This document shows, in pieces, positions 7,964 through 15,837 of a DNA stretch of 18,132 nucleotides (its first letter is position 1; every line of letters begins with the position of its first letter). Where the stretch lies: positions 1-18,132 of the forward strand of contig DATJXG010000003.1 in NCBI GenBank assembly GCA_035500455.1, written 5' to 3'. The DNA is from DATJXG01 sp035500455 (lineage in GTDB: Bacteria > Acidobacteriota > Terriglobia > Terriglobales > Acidobacteriaceae). Below the pieces are notes generated by a model, which was not told the origin of the DNA, made no database searches, and was given only the letters and a program-made list of their open reading frames with translations. Both the position numbers and the translations under genes were made by a program.

Positions 7964-8235
7964 ATTAGATCCTTCTTCCTCAAGCTCTTAGCGGCCGGCT
8001 CCAGGACAATCAACTTACGCTCTTATTCATCCTTCACCTAGCTGTCCCTACGAAAACTGAGGGGATTTTTGCAGGCTTCCGCGCCCGGCGGCCGAAAACG
8101 GGCTGACCCCGGCCTTGGGCTCATCTTTGGCATGTGAACCTCTGAATCCTTTTTAGTGCGGGGCAAATCTGATATTGAAACGCAGCCGCTGTGGGGCGGT
8201 TTGGCGGAACATCATTCATTTCACAAGCTTTGGCC
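7964..8235. other. Divergent intergenic region, no gene seen
   Basis: Together with its flanks this is the 370-bp gap between the YceI-like gene and the efflux adaptor. I see no credible coding frame and no recognisable RNA. It must hold the efflux promoter; a weak TGATATTGA near 8168-8176 is the only -10-like sequence I would note. Confidence 0.5.
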
Positions 8236-8252
8236 GACGCTCTGGGAGCGTC
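8236..8252. promoter_or_regulatory. Perfect 7-bp inverted repeat in the efflux leader
   Basis: GACGCTC and GAGCGTC flank a 3-bp centre, 23 bp before the adaptor ATG. It could be the operator for a local repressor or a small hairpin near the ribosome binding site. It is too short to be certain. Confidence 0.4.
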
Positions 8253-8275
8253 TTGTTTAGGGAGTATAGGGACCT

Positions 8276-9403
8276 ATGGCAAAACGGATGATTCTGATGT
8301 TGGCCGTGGTAGCGATGGTATTGACCGGCCTGGGATTCGTAAAGTTCAACCAAATCAAGACGGCGATCGCGCATGCCTCGAGTTTTCAGCCACCTCCGAC
8401 GGCGGTGACCACGATTGTCGCCCAGCGGGCAGAGTGGCCGACCACTCTGAGCGTGATTGGTACGGTGGCGGCGATCCAGGGGGTAACGGTGAGCGCCGAC
8501 CTGGCGGGCACCGTCGACAAAATTCATTTCGATTCAGGGCAGTGGGTGCACGAGGGTGATGTGCTGGTTGAGCTTGATACGCGGCAGGAACGGGCTCAAC
8601 TGGCGGCCGCCGAGGCTGACCGGGACCTGGCCCACATCAATTATGGCCGTACCCAGGAACTGGTAAAGCAAGGTGTGGTCGCTAAGAACGAGTACGACAA
8701 CGTAGAGGCCCAGCAGAAAGCCACGGAAGCCAGAGTGGGCGAGATGCGGGCAACCATTGCCCGGAAAACGATTCGCGCTCCCTTCTCGGGGGTCCTGGGA
8801 ATTCGCCAGGTGAACCTGGGGCAGTATCTGGCGGCGGGGGCGCCCGTGGTCTCCTTGCAGGCGCTGAACCCGGTGTACGTGAATTTTGGTGTGCCCCAGC
8901 AGAACCTGGCGCAAGTGAAGGCCGGCCGCACCCTGCGGATTACCAGCAACGGGCTGCCAGGAGTGGTTTTCAACGGACGGGTGACGGCGGTGGATTCCGT
9001 TATCAGTGAGGAAACCCGCAATATTCAAATCCAGGCCACGCTTTCCAATCCCGGAGGCAAACTGCGGCCAGGGATGTTTGTTGAGGTGGCGCTTTCCCTG
9101 GGTGCCGACCGGCAGGTCATTCCGCTGCCCGCGTCGGCGATCAACTACGCGCCCTACGGCGATTCGGTTTATGTAGTGACCGACCTCAAAGACAAAACCG
9201 GCAAGACGTTTCGCGGCGTGCGCCAGCAGTTCGTGAAAGTGGACGGCTCGCGCGGCGACCAGGCGGCAGTGATCTCCGGCATCAACCCCGGCGACGAGGT
9301 GGTGACCGCAGGCGTGTTCAAGCTGCGTAACGGCGCGGCGGTAGTGGTGAACAACAAGGTGCAGCCGGAGAACAATCCCAACCCTAACCCCGTGGATAAC
9401 TAA
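8276..9403 (+). CDS. RND efflux periplasmic adaptor (HlyD/MFP family, 375 aa)
   Basis: The adaptor joins an inner-membrane RND pump to an outer-membrane channel. Residues 4-22 form a signal or membrane anchor (MILMLAVVAMVLTGLGFV); there is no lipobox Cys, so it is held by the anchor or is periplasmic. The domain order is typical: lipoyl half at about 70-100 (SADLAGTVDKIHFDSGQWVHEGD), a short alpha-hairpin at 102-165, the second lipoyl half (IRAPFSGVLGIRQVNLGQYL, 167-186), a beta-barrel at about 198-280 (GKLRPGMFVEV) and a membrane-proximal domain at the end. The start has GGGAG and AGGGA runs upstream. It is followed after 15 bp by the pump gene, clearly one operon. Similar to the MexH/MdtA class, but specificity cannot be inferred. 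Confidence 0.95.
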   Translation: MAKRMILMLAVVAMVLTGLGFVKFNQIKTAIAHASSFQPPPTAVTTIVAQRAEWPTTLSVIGTVAAIQGVTVSADLAGTVDKIHFDSGQWVHEGDVLVELDTRQERAQLAAAEADRDLAHINYGRTQELVKQGVVAKNEYDNVEAQQKATEARVGEMRATIARKTIRAPFSGVLGIRQVNLGQYLAAGAPVVSLQALNPVYVNFGVPQQNLAQVKAGRTLRITSNGLPGVVFNGRVTAVDSVISEETRNIQIQATLSNPGGKLRPGMFVEVALSLGADRQVIPLPASAINYAPYGDSVYVVTDLKDKTGKTFRGVRQQFVKVDGSRGDQAAVISGINPGDEVVTAGVFKLRNGAAVVVNNKVQPENNPNPNPVDN

Positions 9404-9410
9404 GGGAGGA
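9403..9410 (+). promoter_or_regulatory. Shine-Dalgarno setting the GTG start of the RND pump
   Basis: AGGGAGGA ends 8 nt before GTG 9419-9421. The nearby ATG at 9411 opens only a three-codon frame (ATG CAC CCG TGA), so GTG is the real start. Confidence 0.8.
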
Positions 9411-9418
9411 ATGCACCC

Positions 9419-12400
9419 GTGAAGTTCACCGATCTATTTGTACGGCGCCCGGTTCTGGCGATCGTAGTCAACCTGGTGATCCTGATCGCCGGCCTGCAGG
9501 CCATCCGCTCGCTGAGCGTGCGGCAGTATCCGCGCAGCGACATCGCGGTGGTGCAGGTTTCGACCGTTTATGTGGGCGCCAACGCGGACCTGGTCCGCGG
9601 CTTTATTACGACGCCGCTGGAGCGGGTGATCGCCAGCGCCGACGGCATCGACTACATGGAGTCGTCGAGCGCCCAGGGCCTGAGCACGATCACGGTGCAC
9701 CTGAAGCTCAACTACGACACCAACGCGGCGCTGACCCAGATCCAGGCGAAGGTGGCGCAGGTGCGCAACGACCTCCCTCCGGAAGCGGAAGCGCCGGTCA
9801 TCGACCTGCAGACCGCGGACACGCAGTTCGCGGCGATGTACCTGGGATTCTCGTCGGCCAATCTTGACCAGAACCAGATCACCGATTACCTGACTCGGGT
9901 GGTGCAGCCCAAGCTGAGCGCCATCAGCGGAGTGCAGCGGGCCGACATTCTCGGCAACCGCACCTTCGCCATGCGAATCTGGTTGAAGCCTGACCAGATG
10001 GCGGCGCGCGGAGTTTCGCCCTCGCAGGTGCACGACGCGCTGGCCAAGAACAACTATCTCTCCGCCCTGGGCGCCACCAAAGGCTCCATGGTTTCCGTGA
10101 ACCTGGTGGCCAATACCGATCTGCGCACCCCGGAAGAGTTCAAGCAACTGGTGGTGAAGCAGGAAAACGGTGTGGTGGTAAGGCTGGGCGAGATCGCCGA
10201 CGTTGTGCTGGGCGCAGAGAACTATGACCAGGACGTGCGCTTCAACGGCGAAACCGCGACCTTCATGGGCATCTGGGTATTGCCCACGGCCAACTCGCTG
10301 GAAGTGATCCGCAATGTCCGAGCGGTACTTCCCGAGATCCGCTCGCAGCTGCCCACGGGGATGAAGCTGGGTGTTCCCTACGATTCGACCGCTTACATCC
10401 AGGACGCGATTAACGAAGTGCTGCACACCCTGGTAGAGACGCTGCTCATCGTGATCGTGGTGATCTTCCTCTTCCTGGGCTCGTTCCGCTCGGTGCTGAT
10501 TCCGATTGTGGCCATCCCGATTTCACTGATCGGGGCGGTGTTCCTCATGCTGCTGGCAGGTTTCACCATCAACCTGCTGACACTGCTGGCCATTGTGCTC
10601 TCGGTGGGGTTGGTGGTGGACGACGCCATCGTAATGGTGGAAAACGTGGAACGGCACTTGCAGCTGGGCAAACCGCCGTTTCGCGCTGCCATCGACGCCG
10701 CGCGCGAGTTGGTAGGCCCGATCATCGCCATGACCATCACGCTGGCGGCGGTGTACGCCCCCATCGGAATTCAGGGCGGCCTGACGGGCGCTCTGTTCCG
10801 TGAGTTTGCCTTCACGCTGGCTGGAGCAGTGGTGGTTTCCGGCATCGTGGCGTTGACGCTCTCGCCGATGATGGGCTCCAAGCTGCTGCGGGCGGGAGAT
10901 GCCGAGCACGGCTTCGCCGGCATGATCAATCGCCACTTCGAGAAGGTACGCAACTGGTACGGGCGGTCGCTCTCCGGCACGCTGCGCTATCGTCCGGTGG
11001 TGCTCACGCTGTGGGCGATCGTCGCGGTGTTGATGATTCCGTTCTACATGTTCTCGCAGCGGGAACTGGCGCCGGCGGAGGACCAGGGCGTGGTGTTTGG
11101 CGTGATCCAGTCGTCCGCCAATGCGACTCTGGAGCAGACGAACCTGTTCTCGCAGCAAGTTTACGACGTCTATCACTCCTTCCCGGAGAGCGAGAGCATC
11201 TTCCAGCTCATCTCGCCCAACGGCGGCTTTGGCGGCATGGTGACCAAACCGTGGAGTCAGCGGAAGAAGACCACGCAGCAGCTGCTGCTGGAATCGACCG
11301 GCCCGCTGTCGAAGATTCCGGGCATTCGCGTCATTCCCCTGACTCCGCCGCCGCTTCCGGGCGGGGGAAATTTTCCCGTGGATTTCGTGATCGCCTCGGC
11401 GGCCGAACCGGAGCAGTTGAATGCCTTCGCCAACCAGCTGGTACAGAAGGCCATGATGAGCGGCATGTTCATTTATGCCGACACCGACATGAAGTTCGAC
11501 CAGCCGCAGACCGAAGTGGTGTTTGATCGCGATAAACTCCGCTCCCAGGGCGTGGACCTCAGCCAGGTGGGTGAGGATTTGTCCACGATGCTGGGCGGAA
11601 ACTATGTGAACCGGTTCAGCATCCAGGGCCGCAGCTATAAGGTCATTCCGCAGGTGAAGCGGGCACAGCGCCTGACGCCCGATCAACTGTCGCAGATCTA
11701 CGTGAAGGGCTCGAATGACAAGCTGGTGCCGCTCTCGACCTTCGCGACCCTTAAGACCACGACCGAACCGCGGTCGCTGAACAAGTTTCAGCAGCTGAAC
11801 GCGGTCCGCATTCAGGGCGTGATTCCGCCGGGAGTGCCGCTGGATAAAGCTCTCACTTTCCTGGAGGATCAGGCCAAGACCATCCTGCCCCAGGGCTTCA
11901 CCGTGGATTACGCAGGTGAGTCGCGGCAGCTGCGAGTGGAGGGCAGCAAATTTCTGGGGACTTTCCTGCTGTCGGCGATTCTGATTTATCTGGTGCTGGC
12001 GGCGCAGTTCGAGAGTTTCCGCGATCCCTTCATCATTCTGGCGGGGTCGGTGCCGCTGGCCATCTCCGGAGCGCTGGCATTTTCCTTTCTTGGACTGACT
12101 ACGCTCAACATCTATAGCGAAGTCGGGTTAATTACCCTGGTAGGGCTGATCGCCAAGAACGGAATTCTGATCGTGGAGTTTGCCAATCATTTGCAAGAGA
12201 CAGGGATCGGCAAGCTGAATGCGATCATCCAGGCGGCTGAAACTCGGTTGCGTCCTATCCTGATGACCACCGCCGCCACCGTCTGCGGGCACTTCCCGCT
12301 GGTGCTGGCCACCGGGCCGGGAGCAGGCGCTCGCAACAGCATCGGTATCATGCTGGTGAGCGGCATGATCATCGGAACTGCGTTCACCTTGTTCGTCGTG

Positions 12401-12499
12401 CCCTCCATCTACATGCTTGTGGCCCGGACCCACGCCGCGCCGCGGGAAGTGGAAGAGAGCGAACCTGCTTATTCTGAGCCGGCCGAAGCTGCGGTTTAG
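9419..12499 (+). CDS. RND multidrug efflux pump, HAE-1 type inner-membrane subunit (1026 aa)
   Basis: This is a proton-driven trimeric transporter that takes substrates from periplasm or membrane and passes them to an outer-membrane channel. It opens with FVRRPVLAIVVNLVILIAG (TM1). It carries the paired acidic residues Asp401/Asp402 in TM4 (LVVDDAIVMVENVERH) and Lys913 in TM10 (IAKNGILIVEF), matching the AcrB proton-relay Asp407, Asp408 and Lys940. Two large periplasmic loops follow TM1 and TM7, and the length is normal. The GTG start is fixed by the SD noted separately. The adaptor lies 15 bp upstream; no TolC-like gene follows, so the channel must be encoded elsewhere. Overall feel is MexI/MdtB-like. 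The substrate cannot be told from sequence. Confidence 0.96.
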   Translation: MKFTDLFVRRPVLAIVVNLVILIAGLQAIRSLSVRQYPRSDIAVVQVSTVYVGANADLVRGFITTPLERVIASADGIDYMESSSAQGLSTITVHLKLNYDTNAALTQIQAKVAQVRNDLPPEAEAPVIDLQTADTQFAAMYLGFSSANLDQNQITDYLTRVVQPKLSAISGVQRADILGNRTFAMRIWLKPDQMAARGVSPSQVHDALAKNNYLSALGATKGSMVSVNLVANTDLRTPEEFKQLVVKQENGVVVRLGEIADVVLGAENYDQDVRFNGETATFMGIWVLPTANSLEVIRNVRAVLPEIRSQLPTGMKLGVPYDSTAYIQDAINEVLHTLVETLLIVIVVIFLFLGSFRSVLIPIVAIPISLIGAVFLMLLAGFTINLLTLLAIVLSVGLVVDDAIVMVENVERHLQLGKPPFRAAIDAARELVGPIIAMTITLAAVYAPIGIQGGLTGALFREFAFTLAGAVVVSGIVALTLSPMMGSKLLRAGDAEHGFAGMINRHFEKVRNWYGRSLSGTLRYRPVVLTLWAIVAVLMIPFYMFSQRELAPAEDQGVVFGVIQSSANATLEQTNLFSQQVYDVYHSFPESESIFQLISPNGGFGGMVTKPWSQRKKTTQQLLLESTGPLSKIPGIRVIPLTPPPLPGGGNFPVDFVIASAAEPEQLNAFANQLVQKAMMSGMFIYADTDMKFDQPQTEVVFDRDKLRSQGVDLSQVGEDLSTMLGGNYVNRFSIQGRSYKVIPQVKRAQRLTPDQLSQIYVKGSNDKLVPLSTFATLKTTTEPRSLNKFQQLNAVRIQGVIPPGVPLDKALTFLEDQAKTILPQGFTVDYAGESRQLRVEGSKFLGTFLLSAILIYLVLAAQFESFRDPFIILAGSVPLAISGALAFSFLGLTTLNIYSEVGLITLVGLIAKNGILIVEFANHLQETGIGKLNAIIQAAETRLRPILMTTAATVCGHFPLVLATGPGAGARNSIGIMLVSGMIIGTAFTLFVVPSIYMLVARTHAAPREVEESEPAYSEPAEAAV

Positions 12500-12527
12500 G
12501 CAGCCTCCGCCCGCAGTCTTCGTCGCG

Positions 12528-12554
12528 ACCGGCAGGATCAACATCCTGCCCGGT
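12528..12554 (+). terminator. Hairpin 28 nt past the RND pump stop
   Basis: ACC-GGCAGGAT (12528-12538) pairs with ATCCTGCC-GGT (12543-12554, one bulged C), leaving a CAAC loop. Position suggests terminator function for the efflux operon, but no T-run follows. Confidence 0.4.
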
Positions 12555-12748
12555 GGCGGCGTCCTCCCAAAATCACGGAACTCTTGTCCACACGTAGTGT
12601 GTCAATTTGCTTTTTTCGCCACGGAGGCACTGAGCCACAGAGAAATCTGCGCCTGCAAGAGCTGGAGGCAAGGTGGCTTGCTGAGCACTTGGATTTCTCT
12701 GTGGCTCGGTGACTCCGTGGTGAAAAAACCAAATTAGGACGCCACCGC
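12552..12748. repeat. Nested inverted-repeat element (MITE-like), about 197 bp
   Basis: Inner arms at 12611-12646 and 12693-12728 are 36 nt long and match at 33 positions, with a 46-nt loop. Each arm holds three 8-bp units of the form CACNGAGN (CACGGAGG, CACTGAGC, CACAGAGA in the left arm). Outer arms ending in GGCGTCCT (from 12552) and AGGACGCC (to 12748) pair imperfectly, giving a nested structure. Arrays of this CACGGAG/CACAGAG type recur in many environmental bacterial genomes (recalled, not checked). It fills most of the 345-bp gap between the pump and kinase genes; no gene is seen there. Confidence 0.75.
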
Positions 12749-12833
12749 CCACAAGATTGCCTGATACGCCAGCCTTCGCCTCAATGTTATTCTTGGGGAC
12801 TTGAGCGGCTCACCGCTCCAACCGCGCGGTTTC

Positions 12834-12841
12834 GAGGAAAG
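12834..12841 (+). promoter_or_regulatory. Shine-Dalgarno supporting a CTG start for the kinase
   Basis: GAGGAAAG starts at 12834; GAGG ends 7 nt before CTG 12845. No ATG, GTG or TTG occurs in frame between this site and the glycine-rich loop, which is why the site decides the start. Confidence 0.55.
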
Positions 12842-12844
12842 GGT

Positions 12845-14245
12845 CTGCACGAACAACTCAAAATCGGCCACTACACCCTGCTACGCAAGATTGGGAAGGG
12901 TGGAATGGCTGAAGTGTGGGAAGCGCAGCACGTCCACCTCGGCAACCGGACGGCGGTAAAGTTTCTCCTCCCCGAATTCGCCACCAACCAGGAACTGCAA
13001 GAGCGCTTTCTGAACGAAGGCAAGCGCCAGGCCCAGCTGCAGCACCCGAATATCGTTCCCGCCATCGATTTTTTCCAGGTGGAAGGGCGCAGCTACTTGG
13101 TGATGCAATACATCGAGGGCACCAACCTCGAGGCGAGGCTGCAGAAAGAAAACCCTCCTCTCACTCTGAAGGAAATTCAGGGTATTTCTTCCGCCATGCT
13201 GAGCGCGCTGAGTTATGCGCATTCCCTCGGCGTGATTCATCGCGACGTGAAGCCGGCCAACATGCTGATCGATAAGCACGGCAAGGCTCTGCTCACCGAC
13301 TTTGGCATCGCCAAAGCTCTGCGCGAGGACCGTACCGCCACGCTCGCAGGCACCGCCATGGGCACGCCGGATTACATGAGCCCGGAGCAGATCGTGCGCC
13401 CCAAGGATGTGGACGCCCGCTCCGACGTTTACAGCTTCGGTTGCGTGCTCTACGCCATGATCAGCGGCAACCCGCCTTTTGGTTCCGAGGGAGCGACCGC
13501 GTTTTTCATCCAGGACCGGCACGTGCGGGTGGCGCCGCCACAGTTGGTCTACCGCAATCCCGACATTCCGCAGGCGCTGAGCGGGGTCGTGTTCAAATGC
13601 CTGGAAAAAGAGCCGGATAAGCGTTACCAGAGTTGCGCGGAGGTCATGACCGCTCTGGACGACGCGATTGCCGGAAAAGTTTCAGCGCCTCCTGAAAGTG
13701 GACTCACGAAATATCTGGTTGCGGGAGTGCTTGCGGTCATATTAATCGCCGGGGCGGTTTATTCTCTGATGCCCAAAAGGAATCCGCGCCGCGAGCGCCT
13801 GCTGAAGACCGATTGGACGAAGGTGCAGTACAACAATGCCGATTTCTCCGACTGCATGGACGTTCAGCCCTGTAAGGAGAGGAAGGCGCAGGCTGAGAAG
13901 CTGGTTGCGGCTAATTGGCAGCAGGTAAAGTACGACAGCCCGCTGCTGAATGACTGTATGGGTTATCAGCCCTGCCTCGACCGGGAGTCGCATGCGGAGA
14001 AGTTGCAGGCGGTTTCCGACTGGGGAAAGCCGGATGAAAAACCGTTGCTCAGCGATTGCATGGACTACCAGCCTTGTGTGCTGGCCTCCAAAATGCCGGT
14101 AAAGCCCCACGTGCAGCAGATGAGTTGCGCCGATATCGCAGAAACTTATCCCTGCTGCCGCGATTACTCGAACCCCACCGCCTGCCTGGCGTGCAAGAAG
14201 AAAGAGAACCTGGCGGATTGTGTGGGAGTGTTCCAGAATCCTTAG
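12845..14245 (+). CDS. Membrane Ser/Thr protein kinase (Pkn2 type) with Cys-repeat outer domain (466 aa)
   Basis: The first ATG (12905) falls inside the glycine-rich loop and would remove its first glycines. In-frame codons upstream give KIGHYTLLRKIGKGGMAEVW, so I extend to CTG 12845, which has a good Shine-Dalgarno. The cytoplasmic kinase domain spans residues 8-275: loop GKGGMAEV 17-24, ATP-anchoring Lys39 (TAVK), Glu58 in helix C, catalytic HRDVKPAN with Asp134, DFG 152-154, and activation loop ending GTPDYMSPEQ. All key residues are present, so it should be active. One TM helix lies at about 289-309. The outer part (310-466) has 12 cysteines. It holds three units of the form DCM-x-(Y/V)-QPC, with first cysteines at 337, 371 and 405 and an exact 34-residue period, then a Cys-rich tail. 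I do not recognise this outer domain. It probably senses an envelope signal (inference). Confidence 0.88.
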   Translation: MHEQLKIGHYTLLRKIGKGGMAEVWEAQHVHLGNRTAVKFLLPEFATNQELQERFLNEGKRQAQLQHPNIVPAIDFFQVEGRSYLVMQYIEGTNLEARLQKENPPLTLKEIQGISSAMLSALSYAHSLGVIHRDVKPANMLIDKHGKALLTDFGIAKALREDRTATLAGTAMGTPDYMSPEQIVRPKDVDARSDVYSFGCVLYAMISGNPPFGSEGATAFFIQDRHVRVAPPQLVYRNPDIPQALSGVVFKCLEKEPDKRYQSCAEVMTALDDAIAGKVSAPPESGLTKYLVAGVLAVILIAGAVYSLMPKRNPRRERLLKTDWTKVQYNNADFSDCMDVQPCKERKAQAEKLVAANWQQVKYDSPLLNDCMGYQPCLDRESHAEKLQAVSDWGKPDEKPLLSDCMDYQPCVLASKMPVKPHVQQMSCADIAETYPCCRDYSNPTACLACKKKENLADCVGVFQNP

Positions 14246-14265
14246 CGGCGGCAGCGGCGCTACGC

Positions 14266-14486
14266 CAGCCCGTGGTGAAAGTCGGAGTGCAGCGGGCGAG
14301 CGGCACTTTCATGAACTGCCATCCCGAGCGAAGCGAGGGATCTGGGTTTGTGCCAGACACGAAAGCGTGGCCGCACGGGCAAGAACCTAGATCCCTCGCT
14401 TCGCTCGGGACGACAATGAGAGACGGGGTGACAAGGTCTAGTGAATTGAGGGACGAATAAAGGATTCTCACTTTCACCACGGGCTG
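14266..14486. repeat. Nested palindromic element with 17-bp terminal inverted repeats, 221 bp
   Basis: Outer arms CAGCCCGTGGTGAAAGT (14266-14282) and its exact complement (14470-14486). Inside are 31-nt arms at 14317-14347 and 14385-14415 that match at 28 positions around CGAGCGAAGCGAGGGATCT. The 37-nt loop between them contains CACG-AAAG-CGTG. A related but eroded copy lies at 6281-6345. No coding frame in it is credible. It fills most of the 325-bp gap between the kinase and Ppx-like genes and looks like a MITE or structured dispersed repeat. Confidence 0.75.
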
Positions 14487-14522
14487 TTAGCGGCTTGCTG
14501 GACGCTTGACATCGAGATTTAC

Positions 14523-14549
14523 CGCAAAGATCGCGAAGGACGCAAAGAA
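14523..14549. repeat. Three 9-bp tandem units just upstream of the Ppx-like gene
   Basis: CGCAAAGAT, CGCGAAGGA and CGCAAAGAA stand in tandem, ending 21 bp before the next start codon. This CGCAAAG array is of a type I recall as dispersed in environmental bacteria. Any effect on the neighbouring promoter is unknown. Confidence 0.65.
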
Positions 14550-14570
14550 AACACGCTTTTTAAAGAGGAC

Positions 14571-15743
14571 ATGGCACTGATGCGATTGGTAAAGACACTC
14601 CTCATTGTGCTCGCGCTGGCAGGCTCGTCAATCGCCCAGACGCACAACGCCGCTGACTCGACTACGAGAACAAGAGCGGCTTCGCCGGCCCACTACTATG
14701 GCGCCGTCGATCTCGGTTCGAAGGGCACCAAGGCGGCGTTGTATTCCTTCGTCACCGAAGAAGACGGACTGAATCCGGTAGTAATTTTCGCCAAGACCAT
14801 CAACACCACGCTGGTGAGTTCGATGAAAGACGGCGAGTTCAGCAAGGAAGGCATCGCCGACGCCGCCAGCGCGGTGAAGCAGGTTGTGGATGCGATGAAG
14901 GCCGAGGCGGAGAAGCAGAGCGTCAAGGCAGATATTTTTTATGTGGTCGGCAGCAGCGGCGTGGCCAAGGGCAAGAATAAGGACGATCTGGCGGCCGCGG
15001 TGAAGGCAGCAACCGGCATCGACATGGACTTCGTCGATCCCGCCCGCGAAGGCTATTACGGCATGCTCTCCGCCGTGCCGCTCAGCCGGCGGCCCAGTTC
15101 CATGTACATCGATATCGGGAGCGGCAACGCCAAGCTGGGCTGCCTCGTCGGCGACACTGAGCTGAGCAACTTCAAGAGCACCGAGATTCCCTACGGCTCG
15201 GTCTCGGGCCGCAATGAGGCGCTTAAGCGAAATCCCAAGGACATCAATGCCGGAGTCACATCCCTGATGGTCGACGTAAGCGACATGTACGAAAACCAGA
15301 GCCGCGATATCCCCTGCCTGCGAAACCGGGAGCGCATCTACTGGACGGGCGGCGCCGCCTGGGCGACCGCGACGTTCACTCATCCGGAAAAGGAAATGAG
15401 CGGCTGGGTGACGATCACGCGGCATGACCTGGACGAATTTCTCGCCCACCTCAGGGACAACACCTGGAACCAGCGCAAGCCGGTGTTCACCTTTCCCAAG
15501 GACATGCCGTCGGCAATGCAGCAGGCCATCCGCGCCAAGGCGGCGAAAGAGCGCGACGATGTGCAAAATGTTTTCGTGCGTGAAGATTTGCTTTCCGGAG
15601 TCTCGATCATGAAGGCCATTCTGAATTCCAGCAATCCTTCGGCCTCCGTTCGCTTCATGCGCAGCGGAAACTATATCTACGGGTATGCTCTGGAGAAGTT
15701 CAAGGAAGGCAACCCTAAAGCCGCAGTCATGTCGGGCCACTGA
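14571..15743 (+). CDS. Exported Ppx/GppA-like phosphatase of the ASKHA fold (390 aa)
   Basis: Ppx/GppA enzymes hydrolyse polyphosphate or pppGpp and belong to the actin-like ASKHA superfamily. Visible motifs: phosphate-1 GAVDLGSKGTK (residues 44-54), the VVGSSGVA segment (125-132), an Ala-Arg-Glu helix DPAREGYYG (156-164) where Ppx has its essential Glu, and phosphate-2 YIDIGSGNAKLG (179-190). Only the N-terminal ASKHA core is present; the HD-type domain of long Ppx proteins is missing. The odd point is a clear signal peptide (LVKTLLIVLALAGSSIAQ, about residues 6-23), because family members usually act in the cytoplasm. Secreted relatives of the fold include apyrases, so a periplasmic nucleotide or polyphosphate hydrolase is possible. 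The start may be ATG 14571 or ATG 14580; AAGAGG (14563-14568) sits 2 or 11 nt before them, favouring neither. Convergent with the DUF1479 gene. Confidence 0.8.
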   Translation: MALMRLVKTLLIVLALAGSSIAQTHNAADSTTRTRAASPAHYYGAVDLGSKGTKAALYSFVTEEDGLNPVVIFAKTINTTLVSSMKDGEFSKEGIADAASAVKQVVDAMKAEAEKQSVKADIFYVVGSSGVAKGKNKDDLAAAVKAATGIDMDFVDPAREGYYGMLSAVPLSRRPSSMYIDIGSGNAKLGCLVGDTELSNFKSTEIPYGSVSGRNEALKRNPKDINAGVTSLMVDVSDMYENQSRDIPCLRNRERIYWTGGAAWATATFTHPEKEMSGWVTITRHDLDEFLAHLRDNTWNQRKPVFTFPKDMPSAMQQAIRAKAAKERDDVQNVFVREDLLSGVSIMKAILNSSNPSASVRFMRSGNYIYGYALEKFKEGNPKAAVMSGH

Positions 15744-15837
15744 TAATAGGTTGCGCCCTGGCGGCTTGCCTGGCTACAAGTCATCGGAGCAACGGTTGCC
15801 GTAGTAACCCGCGCGCGAGACATGGCGCGGCCCGCCC

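Noticed and set aside
9434..11686. Two long minus-strand frames (330 and 387 residues) opposite the RND pump
   Set aside because: Composition is His/Arg/Gln-rich with no recognisable domain; they mirror the well-supported pump gene.
12905..14245. Kinase start at ATG 12905
   Set aside because: It would remove the first strand and part of the glycine-rich loop, although the missing residues are encoded in frame directly upstream.
14628..15740. 370-residue open frame on the minus strand
   Set aside because: It is the antisense shadow of the Ppx-like gene. The sequence is His/Arg/Gly-rich without any family motif, as expected from GC-rich complementary frames.
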